34,415 bases of DNA, taken from the NCBI GenBank assembly GCA_022446985.1, contig JAKVBD010000055.1, positions 1 to 34,415 on the forward strand, read 5' to 3'. The position numbers and the translations under genes were made by a program. The notes under the pieces were generated by a model, which did no database searches, was not told where the DNA came from, and saw only the letters and a list, made by a program, of their open reading frames with translations. Origin of the DNA: Lentisphaerales bacterium (GTDB lineage Bacteria; Verrucomicrobiota; Lentisphaeria; Lentisphaerales; Lentisphaeraceae). This document shows, piece by piece, positions 25,660 through 34,326 of the stretch (the stretch's first letter is position 1; every line of letters starts with the position of its first letter).

Positions 25660-26640
25660 ATGTCTATAGCAGAAGAAAAAGCCACTGCTTTGGAAGCTTT
25701 AAAAGCTGTAACTACAGTTGTCGCCGATACAGGAGATTTTGAGTCTTTAAAAGCATACACTCCAACAGATGCGACCACTAATCCATCATTGATTTATGCT
25801 GCGGCTCAGATGCCACAGTATAAGCATTTGGTAGATGAAGCGATTGAGTATGGTCGCAAAAGTAGCGATTGTCTGGAAAGTAAACTTGACGCAGCGATGG
25901 ACAAGGTTTGTGTAAACTTTGGTAATGAGATTCTAAAAACAGTACCACGCTTTGTTTCAACAGAAGTGGACGCACGTCTTTCTTTTGATACTGAGGCTAC
26001 CGTTAAGAAAGCTCGTGAAATTATCAAGCTGTATGAGAGTACAGGGACTTCTAAAGAAAGAATTCTGATTAAAATTGCTTCTACCTGGGAAGGAATACGC
26101 GCTGCAGAAATTCTTGAGAAAGAAGGGGTTCGTTGCAACCTGACACTTCTTTTTGGTTTCGGTCAGGCAGTAGCCTGTGCAGAAGCCGGAGTTTACCTTA
26201 TTTCGCCATTTGTCGGTCGTATCATGGATTGGTTTAAAAAGCAGACTGGTGAGACTTATGAAGGAGAAAATGATCCTGGTGTTCAGTCGGTAAGACGCAT
26301 TTACTCTTATTATAAGAAGTATGGTTATGAAACTGTTGTTATGGGCGCAAGTTTCAGAAATACAGGTGAGATAAAAGCTCTTGCTGGATGTGACCTTTTG
26401 ACTATTGGTCCAAAGTTTTTAGAAGAACTTAAAGAAGATAACTCCACTGTAATTCAAGTTCTTTCTAAAGATTATGCTGAGGTAAATTGTCAAGATGATA
26501 AAATTTCACTTGATGAAGCAACCTTCCGCTGGATGCTGAATGAAGATGCCATGGCAAGCGAAAAGCTTGCTGAAGGTATTCGTGGCTTTGCTAAGGATAT
26601 TAATAAACTTGAAGCGTATATCAAAGAACAGTTGGGCTAA
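25660..26640 (+). CDS. tal: Transaldolase
   Basis: 326 residues, pentose-phosphate pathway: it moves a three-carbon unit between sugar phosphates. The Schiff-base Lys138 sits in [29 protein letters not shown] holds the conserved Asp37, and [19 protein letters not shown] and [11 protein letters not shown] are also present. I use the ATG at 25660, which has AAGAAGGG 6 nt upstream and aligns with the E. coli TalB start; the reading frame is open another 24 codons upstream but has no ribosome site there. It is monocistronic with a terminator. Confidence 0.95.
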   Translation: MSIAEEKATALEALKAVTTVVADTGDFESLKAYTPTDATTNPSLIYAAAQMPQYKHLVDEAIEYGRKSSDCLESKLDAAMDKVCVNFGNEILKTVPRFVSTEVDARLSFDTEATVKKAREIIKLYESTGTSKERILIKIASTWEGIRAAEILEKEGVRCNLTLLFGFGQAVACAEAGVYLISPFVGRIMDWFKKQTGETYEGENDPGVQSVRRIYSYYKKYGYETVVMGASFRNTGEIKALAGCDLLTIGPKFLEELKEDNSTVIQVLSKDYAEVNCQDDKISLDEATFRWMLNEDAMASEKLAEGIRGFAKDINKLEAYIKEQLG

Positions 26641-26655
26641 TCTCAATTTATCATA

Positions 26656-26685
26656 TGTCGCCAGTTAATCCTGGCGGCATTTTTT
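26656..26685 (+). terminator. Transaldolase terminator
   Basis: A 9-bp stem TGTCGCCAG/CTGGCGGCA (one G-U), 6-nt loop, then six T, ending at the stop of the convergent AraC gene. Confidence 0.9.
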
Positions 26686-27502
26686 ATCTGAATTTTTGAC
26701 GGAATTTTGAGGGGCTCATACCACAGGCTTTAGAAAAACTGCGGGCGAAATAGTTTTGGTCGTTGAAGCCACACTCGTAAGCAATTTCGCCAACATTCAG
26801 GTTTGTGTTTCTAAGTAGTTTTATTGAATTTTGAATTCTTAATTTAAGGACAAACTGCAATGGCGGCATGCGGAAGAGTTTTTTAAATGAACGGTGGAAT
26901 TGACTTTTTGACAAATTACAGAGGTCAGCCAGGGTATCTACTTCAAGCTCCTGGGTGTAATTCGCTTGAAGATAGTCGATGACTTTGATCATTTTTCTAA
27001 ATGGGTGTAATTCTTCATCGGCTTTGCCGACAACTCTGGTAATTCCAGCCAGGCCGATCACTTTACCCTGTTGATTATGTAGAGGGGTTTTGGTTGTCGC
27101 AAACCAGGAAATAGCACCATCTTCTGCGATATTCAGCTCAATTCTTTCCCTGATTATAGTGTCGTTATCCATAACTTGCCGGTCGTCATCTATAAAGCTG
27201 AATACCAGATTGGCAGGGAAAAAGTCAAAACCGGTTTTTCCATAGATACCTTCTGAATATTTCTGCCCGTATAAACTTAGCATATTTACATTGCAGGTGA
27301 TAAGTCTTGAGTCTATATCCTTTATAAAAAAGTAAATGCCTGGAATGTGGTCATAGAGAGCCAAAAGGCTTCGATCAAATGCGGCCTCACTAAGGAATAT
27401 ATCGACCTTCTGAGCTGTTGTTTGGATTTTTGTAGGGGTCACTTGTGCTACTCTTGTGCTATTTATTAGAATCATAGTGCGAGAATAAAACTTTGTCGAC
27501 AC
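26684..27502 (-). CDS. PAS-domain AraC-family transcriptional regulator
   Basis: 272 residues. A PAS-like sensor lies at about 45-160 (HIPGIYFFIKDIDSRLITCN, then GKTGFDFFPA and PLHNQQGKVIGLAGITR). It is followed by an AraC double helix-turn-helix at about 170-272 (VDTLADLCNLSKSQFHRSFKK and VGEIAYECGFNDQNYFARSF). The start is GTG at 27502 with AGGA 8 nt upstream; ATG 27475 has no such site. It is transcribed divergently from the sulfatase with only 42 nt between starts, so it may control that gene (inference). The PAS ligand is unknown. Confidence 0.9.
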   Translation of the reverse strand: MSTKFYSRTMILINSTRVAQVTPTKIQTTAQKVDIFLSEAAFDRSLLALYDHIPGIYFFIKDIDSRLITCNVNMLSLYGQKYSEGIYGKTGFDFFPANLVFSFIDDDRQVMDNDTIIRERIELNIAEDGAISWFATTKTPLHNQQGKVIGLAGITRVVGKADEELHPFRKMIKVIDYLQANYTQELEVDTLADLCNLSKSQFHRSFKKLFRMPPLQFVLKLRIQNSIKLLRNTNLNVGEIAYECGFNDQNYFARSFSKACGMSPSKFRQKFR

Positions 27503-27507
27503 GTATT

Positions 27508-27523
27508 TTATCCTAGTGGATAA
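27508..27523. promoter_or_regulatory. Operator-like dyad TTATCC-N4-GGATAA
   Basis: Perfect 6-bp arms with a 4-nt centre in the short gap between the divergent regulator and sulfatase. One arm also serves as the regulator's ribosome-binding sequence. Confidence 0.45.
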
Positions 27524-27544
27524 TGAACTCGTAAGTTGGTATAC

Positions 27545-29431
27545 ATGAAACTTTATTTATATTTAATTATATTTTTCTTTGCGACTTTAGTCAGCCAAGG
27601 GGCCGATAAGCCAAATATTCTATGGATTTCTGTTGAGGATATGAGTCCGGTGTTGGGTTGTTATGGAGATGAGCAATCTAAGACGCCAAATATTGATGCT
27701 TTTGCCAAGATCAGTGACCTGTATACTAATGCCTTTGCGACCTCGCCGGTATGTGCTCCATCTCGCTCTTGTCTTATAAACGGCTTGCCAGCAAGTTCAC
27801 AGGGAACGCACCATATGCGTAGTTTTCAAAAAATTCCCGATTACATGACGGGCTTCCCGGCATTGTTGCGCAAGGTTGGTTATTATACCTCAAATAATGT
27901 TAAGACAGACTATAATAGCGCACTGTGGAAAACAATTATTCAGCAATCATGGGATGAAAGCTCTAGTTCAGCTCATTGGCGAAAGAGACCTGAGGGTAAA
28001 CCTTTTTTTAGTGTTTTTAACCTTATGACAACTCACCAGAGTCGCAGCATGGTTTGGGGGTATGATCAGTTTCAAAAAAATATTCAAAGTAAATTGAGCT
28101 CAGATGAAATTAATCCATCTTCGGAAATCTCCTTGCCTCCTTACTATCCAAATACTCCAATAGTTCGTAAAACTCAGGCGCGTTTTTATGATTGTGTCAA
28201 TCTCATGGATAAACAGGTCGGTGAACTTTTAAGTCAATTGAAAGAAGATGGCTTAGCCGACAATACGATTGTTTTCTATTTTTCTGATCATGGTTCAGGA
28301 ATGCCGCGGCATAAAAGAGCTCTTTTGGATTCGGGGATGAGGGTGCCCTTGATTATACATATCCCAGAAAAGTATAGGAACTCGAGTGACATCGCTTTTA
28401 AATCAGATAACCTTGTGAATTTTGCAGATTTTGCTCCGACCGTTTTAAAAATGGCTGGTGTTGAAGTCCCTGAGTATATGGAAGGCGAAAACATTTACCG
28501 TAAAAATGCGACTGTAAGAGAGGCAGTTTTTGGTCACAGAGACCGGGTCGATGAGGTTAGGGATATGGCGCGATCGGTAAGAACTAAGAGGTTCTTGTAT
28601 ATTCGCAATTTCATGCCTCACTTAGGTTATAATCAGAGAACCGGTTGGCCGGATTTAGGGGAGATTCGTCATGAATTTTATGCTTTGCCGAATTCGCCAG
28701 AACATCATCCATCGTTACGGCATTTTATTTCTCCGATAAGACAAGTTGAAGAACTCTATGATTGTCAAAATGATCCTCAAAACATCAAGAATTTAGCAGG
28801 TGAAAGTAAGTATGCCGGGCTTCTTGATGAAATGCGGGGGCTGTTGAAGTCTGAGATGACAGCTAAAAATGATCTGGGACTATTTCCGGAAGCTGATATG
28901 ACAAGAATTGCCAATGGAAAAATACTTTATGAAGTTATTCGCGAAAATGACTTAGCTTATGAAAAAGTGCTTGAGCAGGCCTTTAATGTAGGACTAAGCT
29001 CTGAAAGTGAATTGTCGGCAAAACTTGAAAGTGTCAATGGGAGTATTCGTTATTGGGCATTGATTGGCTTAAAATCTTTAAAAACTGTGAACCTTTCAAC
29101 TAAAAAGAAGTTAGAGTATTTGCTTAAGGATGAGTTTGTATCGGTTCGTATTGAGGCCGCATCTATTCTCTTTAGTCTGGATAAACATCAGCGTGCAGCA
29201 GATACTTTGGTGAGTGCCCTGACGAGTAAAAACTATTTGGCAAAGTTACATGCGAGTAGGGTAATTGAGTTAACGGGAAGTAGACAGTTTAAACTTGCAA
29301 TGGAAGAGGTTGCCAAGGAAATTAAACCATACAGAAGTGGGCCGGCTACAGTTGTTAAAGATGGCGATGCGGATATCGCCATGTTTATTGGACTTTCACA
29401 GGATGCTTACTTTAAAAAGCTGAAAGAGTAG
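27545..29431 (+). CDS. Formylglycine-dependent sulfatase with HEAT-like C-terminal repeats
   Basis: 628 residues with the ATG start chosen at 27545; the reading frame could begin three codons earlier at TTG. A signal peptide of about 20 residues (LYLYLIIFFFATLVSQGA) indicates export. PNILWISVEDMSPVLGC is the family metal strand. The active-site Cys70 is in CAPSR, which a formylglycine-generating enzyme would oxidise. FYFSDHGSGMPRHKRALLDS supplies further metal and substrate ligands. The C-terminal 120 residues have HEAT-like helical repeats. Its likely role is desulfation of a sulfated polysaccharide or glycan; the exact substrate is unknown. The divergent PAS-AraC gene may regulate it. Confidence 0.92.
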   Translation: MKLYLYLIIFFFATLVSQGADKPNILWISVEDMSPVLGCYGDEQSKTPNIDAFAKISDLYTNAFATSPVCAPSRSCLINGLPASSQGTHHMRSFQKIPDYMTGFPALLRKVGYYTSNNVKTDYNSALWKTIIQQSWDESSSSAHWRKRPEGKPFFSVFNLMTTHQSRSMVWGYDQFQKNIQSKLSSDEINPSSEISLPPYYPNTPIVRKTQARFYDCVNLMDKQVGELLSQLKEDGLADNTIVFYFSDHGSGMPRHKRALLDSGMRVPLIIHIPEKYRNSSDIAFKSDNLVNFADFAPTVLKMAGVEVPEYMEGENIYRKNATVREAVFGHRDRVDEVRDMARSVRTKRFLYIRNFMPHLGYNQRTGWPDLGEIRHEFYALPNSPEHHPSLRHFISPIRQVEELYDCQNDPQNIKNLAGESKYAGLLDEMRGLLKSEMTAKNDLGLFPEADMTRIANGKILYEVIRENDLAYEKVLEQAFNVGLSSESELSAKLESVNGSIRYWALIGLKSLKTVNLSTKKKLEYLLKDEFVSVRIEAASILFSLDKHQRAADTLVSALTSKNYLAKLHASRVIELTGSRQFKLAMEEVAKEIKPYRSGPATVVKDGDADIAMFIGLSQDAYFKKLKE

Positions 29432-29439
29432 AGACCTGC

Positions 29440-29468
29440 AAAAAAGCCCCGGACTCAAGTCGCGGGGC
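29440..29468 (-). terminator. Terminator for the DAHP synthase transcript
   Basis: Minus-strand stem GCCCCG/CGGGGC followed by TTTTTT, 23 nt after the aro gene stop. Read in the other direction it is a weaker terminator for the sulfatase. Confidence 0.82.
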
Positions 29469-29491
29469 AAAGTCATTTTATTTTTGTGAAC

Positions 29492-30829
29492 TTATGCTTG
29501 TAGCATTTCTGCTATCTGAAAAGCCATTTCCAGGCTTTGCTGACAATTCATGCGAGGGTCGCAGTTTGTCAGGTAGCGTTCTTGTAAGTGATGATCATCG
29601 ATCTTCTGAGCGCCACCTTTAACCTCAGTGACATTTTCACCTGTAAGTTCAAAATGTATACCACCTGGTATACTATCGTTTTCTCTGTGAATATGGAAGA
29701 ATTCGCGGATTTCAGTAGCGATCTTATCAAAGTCACGAGTCTTATAGCCAGTTGTCGCAGTGAAGGTGTTACCGTGCATCGGGTCACAACTCCAAAGAAC
29801 GTTACGGCCTTCTTGCTTGACTCTTTTAACAAGATTAGGTAAGTGCTGTCGAACTTTGTCACTTCCAAAACGAGAGATAAGAGTTAAGCGACCACTTTCG
29901 TTATTTGGATTTAGAGTATCGATCATCTCAATCAATTCATCTTCTTTCATCGTCGGACCAACTTTAAGACCAACCGGGTTATTTATCCCTCTGAAGAATT
30001 CGACATGGGCACCATCAGGTTGACGGGTACGATCACCAATCCAAACCATGTGGGCGCTGCAGTCATACCAACGACCGCTAAGTGAGTCTTGTCTTGTCAA
30101 GGCTCTTTCGTAATCTAAAATCAAGGCTTCGTGAGAAATGAAAAACTCAACTTCTTTGAGTTGTGGCAATTCGCGCAGTCCACATGCTTCCATGAAAGAT
30201 AAGGCATCATCGATTTTAGAGGCTAGTTTTTCATATCTCATTCCCTGAGGACTATTAGCCAGGAATTCTTTATTCCATACGTGAACCTTATGCAAGTCCG
30301 CATAACCGCCATGAACATAAGCTCGAAGCAAGTTTAAAGTAGCCGTAGAGTGAAAGTAAGCTTGAAGTAGTCTTTCTGGATTTGGTGTTCTGGCATCCAG
30401 TGTTGGTTCTGGGCCATTGACGCAGTCACCACGATAACTGGGTAGCTCAATTCCATCAATTATTTCAAATGGTTTGGAACGTGGCTTGGCATATTGCCCA
30501 GCTATACGACCGACTTTAACAACTGGTTTATTGGCTGCATAAGTCATGACTACAGCCATCTGTAGTATTACTTTCAGAGTTTCTCTTATAGGCACAGCAT
30601 TACAGCGTGAAAAGTCTTCTGCGCAATCACCACCTTGAAGTAAGAAGCGCTCACCACGTTCACAGGCGGCTAAGTTTTTCTTGAGTTCTTCAATTTCACC
30701 AGCAAATACCAAAGGTGGCATTTGTTGAACTTTATCCATGGTCTTACGGAGTTGGTCTTGAGGCCAGTCCGGCTGTTGGTTGATTGGGAAATCTCTCCAG
30801 GAGTCAGGATTCCAGTTCTGCTTGCTCAT
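29492..30829 (-). CDS. 3-deoxy-7-phosphoheptulonate synthase, class II
   Basis: 445 residues, the first step of the shikimate pathway: it condenses phosphoenolpyruvate and erythrose 4-phosphate. The class II signature is clear: LQGGDCAEDFSRCNA (metal/PEP site), KVGRIAGQYAKPRS, and LWSCDPMHGNTFTA. It is not of the E. coli AroG class I type. It overlaps the nagA-like gene by 26 nt, and the ribosome site before its ATG is weak, so coupling is likely. No feedback domain can be named. Confidence 0.95.
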   Translation of the reverse strand: MSKQNWNPDSWRDFPINQQPDWPQDQLRKTMDKVQQMPPLVFAGEIEELKKNLAACERGERFLLQGGDCAEDFSRCNAVPIRETLKVILQMAVVMTYAANKPVVKVGRIAGQYAKPRSKPFEIIDGIELPSYRGDCVNGPEPTLDARTPNPERLLQAYFHSTATLNLLRAYVHGGYADLHKVHVWNKEFLANSPQGMRYEKLASKIDDALSFMEACGLRELPQLKEVEFFISHEALILDYERALTRQDSLSGRWYDCSAHMVWIGDRTRQPDGAHVEFFRGINNPVGLKVGPTMKEDELIEMIDTLNPNNESGRLTLISRFGSDKVRQHLPNLVKRVKQEGRNVLWSCDPMHGNTFTATTGYKTRDFDKIATEIREFFHIHRENDSIPGGIHFELTGENVTEVKGGAQKIDDHHLQERYLTNCDPRMNCQQSLEMAFQIAEMLQA

Positions 30830-32012
30830 AGGTCTTTATTATCTCCGGGTTCTTGATGTAGGCTATTTTGCCATTTACCAAGGTGAATTGTACTTCATGA
30901 TCCTTGTTTAAAACTACTATGTCTGCATTCATGCCAGGTTGCAAATATCCGCGATCATTGAGCTTCATATTATGCGCTGGGTTGGATGTGAAGCAGGAAA
31001 TTGCATTGTGAGGCTTAAAGTGCGTAAAGTCTATGACATTTTTCCAGGCCTGTTCCTGAGTGATCATGGAGCCAGCAATGGTACCATCTTCTAGCAGATG
31101 GTGTTGATTTTCAATAGAAATTTTTCTTTCGCCAAAATTGTACTGACCATCGGCCAAGCCGGTTCCCATCGTCGCAGCAGAAACAGCAACTAATTGATGT
31201 TTAGACTTAGCTCGACAGGCAAGGTCGATCATTTGTGGGTGGATATGATAACCATCAAAAATCAACTCAACGGTAATTCTGTCATCTACCAGGGCTGTAG
31301 AAGCCAGGCCAATTTGTCTTTGGTGCAGAGGATTCATACAGTTATAGAGGTGAGTGCAGCGTTCGGCTCCGGCATCAATTGCTTTTAAGACGTGTTCCGC
31401 AGTTGCAACGCTATGTCCCATTGATGGAGTTATGTCATTTTCCAAAAGTATTTCAATGAGTCTTTGAGCTCCTTGTATTTCGGGAGCAAAAGTCATTATT
31501 TTGATAGATTTTCCAGCCGCTTGAATAATTTCTTTTAGTTCACCCTCATCAAATGGACGAATACCTTCTATAGGATTGGCACCGCGTTTAGCAGAACTTA
31601 TAAAAGGTCCAACCATGTGGATACCGGCAGTTCTGGCACCACTTGTACTTTGAAAATCTTTTAGGGCATCAAGAATCTTTAATTCTTTATCGATGGTGGT
31701 GGCGCGTAAAGTCGGCATAAAAGTAGTAACACCATGACGTGGAAGAAGAAGGGCAATTTCTTCAACGGCTTCTATGGTATTTTCGGCCATTATAGAATAG
31801 CCTTTAAATCCATAAATGTGCGGATCTAGAAAACCGGGGACGGCATAGCAGTCGGGGAGGTCAATTCTAAATTTATGGATTGAGTCCTTGAAGGCTGAGG
31901 CACCTCCTACAGAAAAAATTTTACCATTTCTGCAGAGTATTGCGCAGTTGTGAATTGTTTTTCCGGATGTCAGGCCATGATTGACGTGAATAAGGAGATT
32001 ATCTACTTCCAT
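30804..32012 (-). CDS. N-acetylglucosamine-6-phosphate deacetylase homologue with altered active site
   Basis: 402 residues of the amidohydrolase family, aligned by eye with E. coli NagA. His200 (MGHSVAT), His221 (THLYNCM) and His256 (DGYHIH) are kept. The metal-ligand Glu of LEGP is Val134 (HMVGPF), the Thr-His of KGTH is Ala-Asn146, and the catalytic Asp of VTDAT is Ala279 (VSAATMGTG). The start and the overall fold (TFMPTLR, TFAPEI, GSMITQE) are intact. Either it is a pseudoenzyme or it uses another mechanism or substrate, so I withhold a gene symbol. It overlaps the DAHP synthase gene, which is an odd partner for amino-sugar catabolism. Confidence 0.85.
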   Translation of the reverse strand: MEVDNLLIHVNHGLTSGKTIHNCAILCRNGKIFSVGGASAFKDSIHKFRIDLPDCYAVPGFLDPHIYGFKGYSIMAENTIEAVEEIALLLPRHGVTTFMPTLRATTIDKELKILDALKDFQSTSGARTAGIHMVGPFISSAKRGANPIEGIRPFDEGELKEIIQAAGKSIKIMTFAPEIQGAQRLIEILLENDITPSMGHSVATAEHVLKAIDAGAERCTHLYNCMNPLHQRQIGLASTALVDDRITVELIFDGYHIHPQMIDLACRAKSKHQLVAVSAATMGTGLADGQYNFGERKISIENQHHLLEDGTIAGSMITQEQAWKNVIDFTHFKPHNAISCFTSNPAHNMKLNDRGYLQPGMNADIVVLNKDHEVQFTLVNGKIAYIKNPEIIKTYEQAELES

Positions 32013-32272
32013 GAGGTTTACCTAAGTTTTCTAGAACTCTACTCTAGTCCTGTTAGTTGGATTTTAAAATAATAGCAGTTCATTGAGAAAGGATAAATTT
32101 ATAATTTTAGTCAAGTATTATTTACAATATATTTTACAATTCTGACTAATTTTATCAATTGCATATAGTTACGACATATAGAGCTTTTTTAGTCGCATTA
32201 TAAATGTTTTTTTACAAGTCATTTTTTGAAGAAAAAACTATAAAAAAGACTCGAATTATTTCTAAAATCAGC
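32013..32272. other. AT-rich intergenic region upstream of dnaA
   Basis: 260 nt, very AT-rich (long T and A runs), between the nagA-like start and the dnaA promoter. I looked for TTATCCACA-type DnaA boxes and found none, so an origin is not supported here. Confidence 0.5.
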
Positions 32273-32301
32273 TTGCGAAAAAGCACTTGAATCACTAGAA
32301 T
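32273..32301 (+). promoter_or_regulatory. dnaA promoter
   Basis: TTGCGA, a 17-nt spacer and TAGAAT, giving a leader of about 75 nt. The ribosome site before the dnaA ATG is weak (AGGT). Confidence 0.6.
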
Positions 32302-32383
32302 TTTTACTGCCTATGAACGATGTTCACTATGGCATTGAGAGAGTATTATTTTTTGTAACTTGTTATTTTTTAGGTATTTGTAA

Positions 32384-33760
32384 ATGGCACAAGAAGGAAT
32401 CGTCAGTAACATCTGGGATGATGCGTGTAAAGATTTGCGCACGAAGATGTCTGAAGATACTTTCAGCCGTTGGATTTCTCCCGCAGTTCCCGTTTCATTT
32501 AAGTCTAACACCTTTGAGCTTGGCGTTGCAAATAACATGTTCTCCATATGGTTAGAAGACAATTATAAACCTCTTATTGTTGAGTCCTTGAATACTGTGA
32601 CAGGAATGACGGTAAACCTTAAGTTTACTGAAGGTTATACGCCTGTTGAGGAAATTAAGGAAAAGACTCCAAGGAAAACAGTTAAGAAAGAAAAAGCTGT
32701 TGATGAAGATGAGTCGGAAGAACCAAAATATATCCCAGGCTACAACCCGAGATTTACATTTGATAGTTATGTAGTCGGTGATGAAAATAAATTTTGTTAC
32801 GCAGCCGCTAAGGCAGTTGCAAGTGCTCCGGGTAAAGTATACAATCCGTTGTTTATCTATGGAAATACCGGCTTAGGTAAAACACACCTTATGCAGGGTG
32901 TTGCTCAAGAAGTCATCAAAAACAAGAAACGAGCAAAAGTTGAGTATCTTTCCAGTGAAGAGTTTTTTAATAAATATATCGAAGCATTAGAAAGCAAAAA
33001 GCTACCGAGCTTTAGGCGTCACTTCAGAAGTCTCGACCTTTTGTTGATTGATGATGTACAGTTTTTTAAGGGTAAGGAAAGGCTGCAGGAAGAGTTCTTC
33101 CATACTTTTAATACACTCTTTAATGCTCATAAGCAGATTATATTAACCTCTGACAGAACTCCACATGATATTAATGGTCTTGAGAAAAGACTGGTATCAA
33201 GGTTTGAATGCGGTCAGATTGTTGATACAGCTCCACCGGATTATGAAACTCGTTTGGCGATTTTGCGTCAAAAGCAAAAAGAGCAGAAAATAAAACTTTC
33301 AGATGAAGTCCTTGACTTCATCGCTTCAAGAATCAAATCAAATGTCAGAAGACTTGAGGGAGCGCTCATTCGTTTGACATCTTATGTTTCTATGATGGAT
33401 GTTGAGATGGATATCTTGACGGCTCAGCAATTACTTGGTTCAATGCTTGAAGAAGAGATTGCAACCAAAATCAGCATACAGACGATTCAGCGCCATGTAG
33501 CGGACTACTATGACATCCGGGTGTCGGATATAGTCGGAAGTAAGAGGCCGCAAAACATCGCTTTCCCAAGACAGGTGGCAATGTATCTTTCGCGAGATAT
33601 GACAGAGGAGTCGCTACCAGGTATCGGTGAGATTTTTAATCGAAATCATGCAACAATCCTGCATGCATGTAAAGCGATAGAGACGAAAGCTGAGAAAGAT
33701 GCATCTTTCAAGATGGTCGTTAATCAGTTGCGTAAACAGCTACTTAACGGTTCTGTTTAA
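32384..33760 (+). CDS. dnaA: Chromosomal replication initiator DnaA
   Basis: 458 residues with the normal four-domain order. Domain I is about 1-85, followed by a short acidic/basic linker. The AAA+ core has Walker A GNTGLGKTH (160-168) and Walker B LLLIDDVQF (219-227), with SDRTPHDINGLEKRLVSRF (sensor/arginine region). The C-terminal DNA-binding helix-turn-helix has the signature GEIFNRNHATILHACKAIE. Two details differ from common DnaA: NTGLGK in place of GVGLGK, and NHATI in place of DHTTV in domain IV. dnaN, gyrB and an origin are not adjacent; nagA-like and tRNA-Ala genes flank it. Confidence 0.96.
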   Translation: MAQEGIVSNIWDDACKDLRTKMSEDTFSRWISPAVPVSFKSNTFELGVANNMFSIWLEDNYKPLIVESLNTVTGMTVNLKFTEGYTPVEEIKEKTPRKTVKKEKAVDEDESEEPKYIPGYNPRFTFDSYVVGDENKFCYAAAKAVASAPGKVYNPLFIYGNTGLGKTHLMQGVAQEVIKNKKRAKVEYLSSEEFFNKYIEALESKKLPSFRRHFRSLDLLLIDDVQFFKGKERLQEEFFHTFNTLFNAHKQIILTSDRTPHDINGLEKRLVSRFECGQIVDTAPPDYETRLAILRQKQKEQKIKLSDEVLDFIASRIKSNVRRLEGALIRLTSYVSMMDVEMDILTAQQLLGSMLEEEIATKISIQTIQRHVADYYDIRVSDIVGSKRPQNIAFPRQVAMYLSRDMTEESLPGIGEIFNRNHATILHACKAIETKAEKDASFKMVVNQLRKQLLNGSV

Positions 33761-33766
33761 TTCTTT

Positions 33767-33797
33767 TCAGAAATTTCTGATTCTTGCTGAATTCAGC
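33767..33797. repeat. Two tandem perfect palindromes after dnaA
   Basis: TCAGAAATTTCTGA (33767-33780) and GCTGAATTCAGC (33786-33797), starting 7 nt after the dnaA stop. No T run follows, so a terminator is doubtful; they look more like protein sites. Confidence 0.5.
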
Positions 33798-33854
33798 CTT
33801 AATTAAACTTGTGAAATTTGTCTTTAAAATTTAAATACTTAGTTATTTTTCTGC

Positions 33855-33882
33855 TTGAAAAGGACTTTAGTCTCTCTATAAT
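33855..33882 (+). promoter_or_regulatory. tRNA-Ala promoter
   Basis: TTGAAA, 16-nt spacer, TATAAT, 15 nt before the tRNA. Confidence 0.75.
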
Positions 33883-33897
33883 AGAGGCACCTAAATC

Positions 33898-33971
33898 GGG
33901 GCATTAGCTCAGTTGGCTAGAGCGCGTCGCTGGCAGCGACGAAGTCAACGGTTCGAGTCCGTTATGCTCCA
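33898..33971 (+). tRNA. tRNA-Ala (anticodon GGC)
   Basis: A complete cloverleaf: acceptor GGGGCAT/ATGCTCC with the G3-U70 pair that marks alanine tRNAs, D stem GCTC/GAGC, anticodon stem CGTCG/CGACG with loop CTGGCAG (GGC at 33932-33934), T stem AACGG/CCGTT with TTCGAGT. The discriminator is A and CCA is not encoded. It has its own promoter and terminator. Confidence 0.96.
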
Positions 33972-33975
33972 CTTT

Positions 33976-34010
33976 AAGCCGATCAGTTTTTTGATCGGCT
34001 TTTTCTTTTT
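33976..34010 (+). terminator. tRNA-Ala terminator
   Basis: A 10-bp perfect stem AAGCCGATCA/TGATCGGCTT, 6-nt loop, then TTTCTTTTT. Confidence 0.92.
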
Positions 34011-34195
34011 CAGGGGGAATCTGTCTTCTTTATTTCTTTCCGGATTTAATACCCGAAGGGTGCTTCGTTATACGTAATCGTTTTCCGTTCTAGATACTCG
34101 TTAGGATGTATTATTAACCAGTAGTTAAACATGTAGAAAGTACCTCGCAGTTTACTGATAATTTTGTTCTTTGGATTTCATGTTTTATGTAGAAC

Positions 34196-34222
34196 TAAAT
34201 ATTTTCATATCCATGCCGATAA
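34196..34222 (+). promoter_or_regulatory. Sigma-28 (FliA) promoter for fliD
   Basis: TAAATATT, exactly 11 nt, GCCGATAA; the -10 equals the FliA consensus and the -35 matches TAAA. It precedes fliD by about 104 nt, the right class for a late flagellar gene. The rest of 34011-34326 holds no gene. Confidence 0.78.
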
Positions 34223-34326
34223 ATATTTGTAAGTAGCTAATAGTAAAGAGGTCCAAAGAGTTTTGAGGAAGGCCAGGCATAGCAAATGCGTAATTTTGTA
34301 ATTAAAGAAAATTTAGGTACTGAATT

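Noticed and set aside
29440..29475. Strong sulfatase terminator
   Set aside because: In the plus direction the hairpin is followed by AAAGTC and only a scattered T-rich stretch; the T6 run is on the minus side, so it chiefly serves the DAHP synthase gene.
32013..32272. Possible origin of replication next to dnaA
   Set aside because: AT-rich, but no cluster of DnaA boxes; only distant one- or two-mismatch sites such as TTATTTACA.
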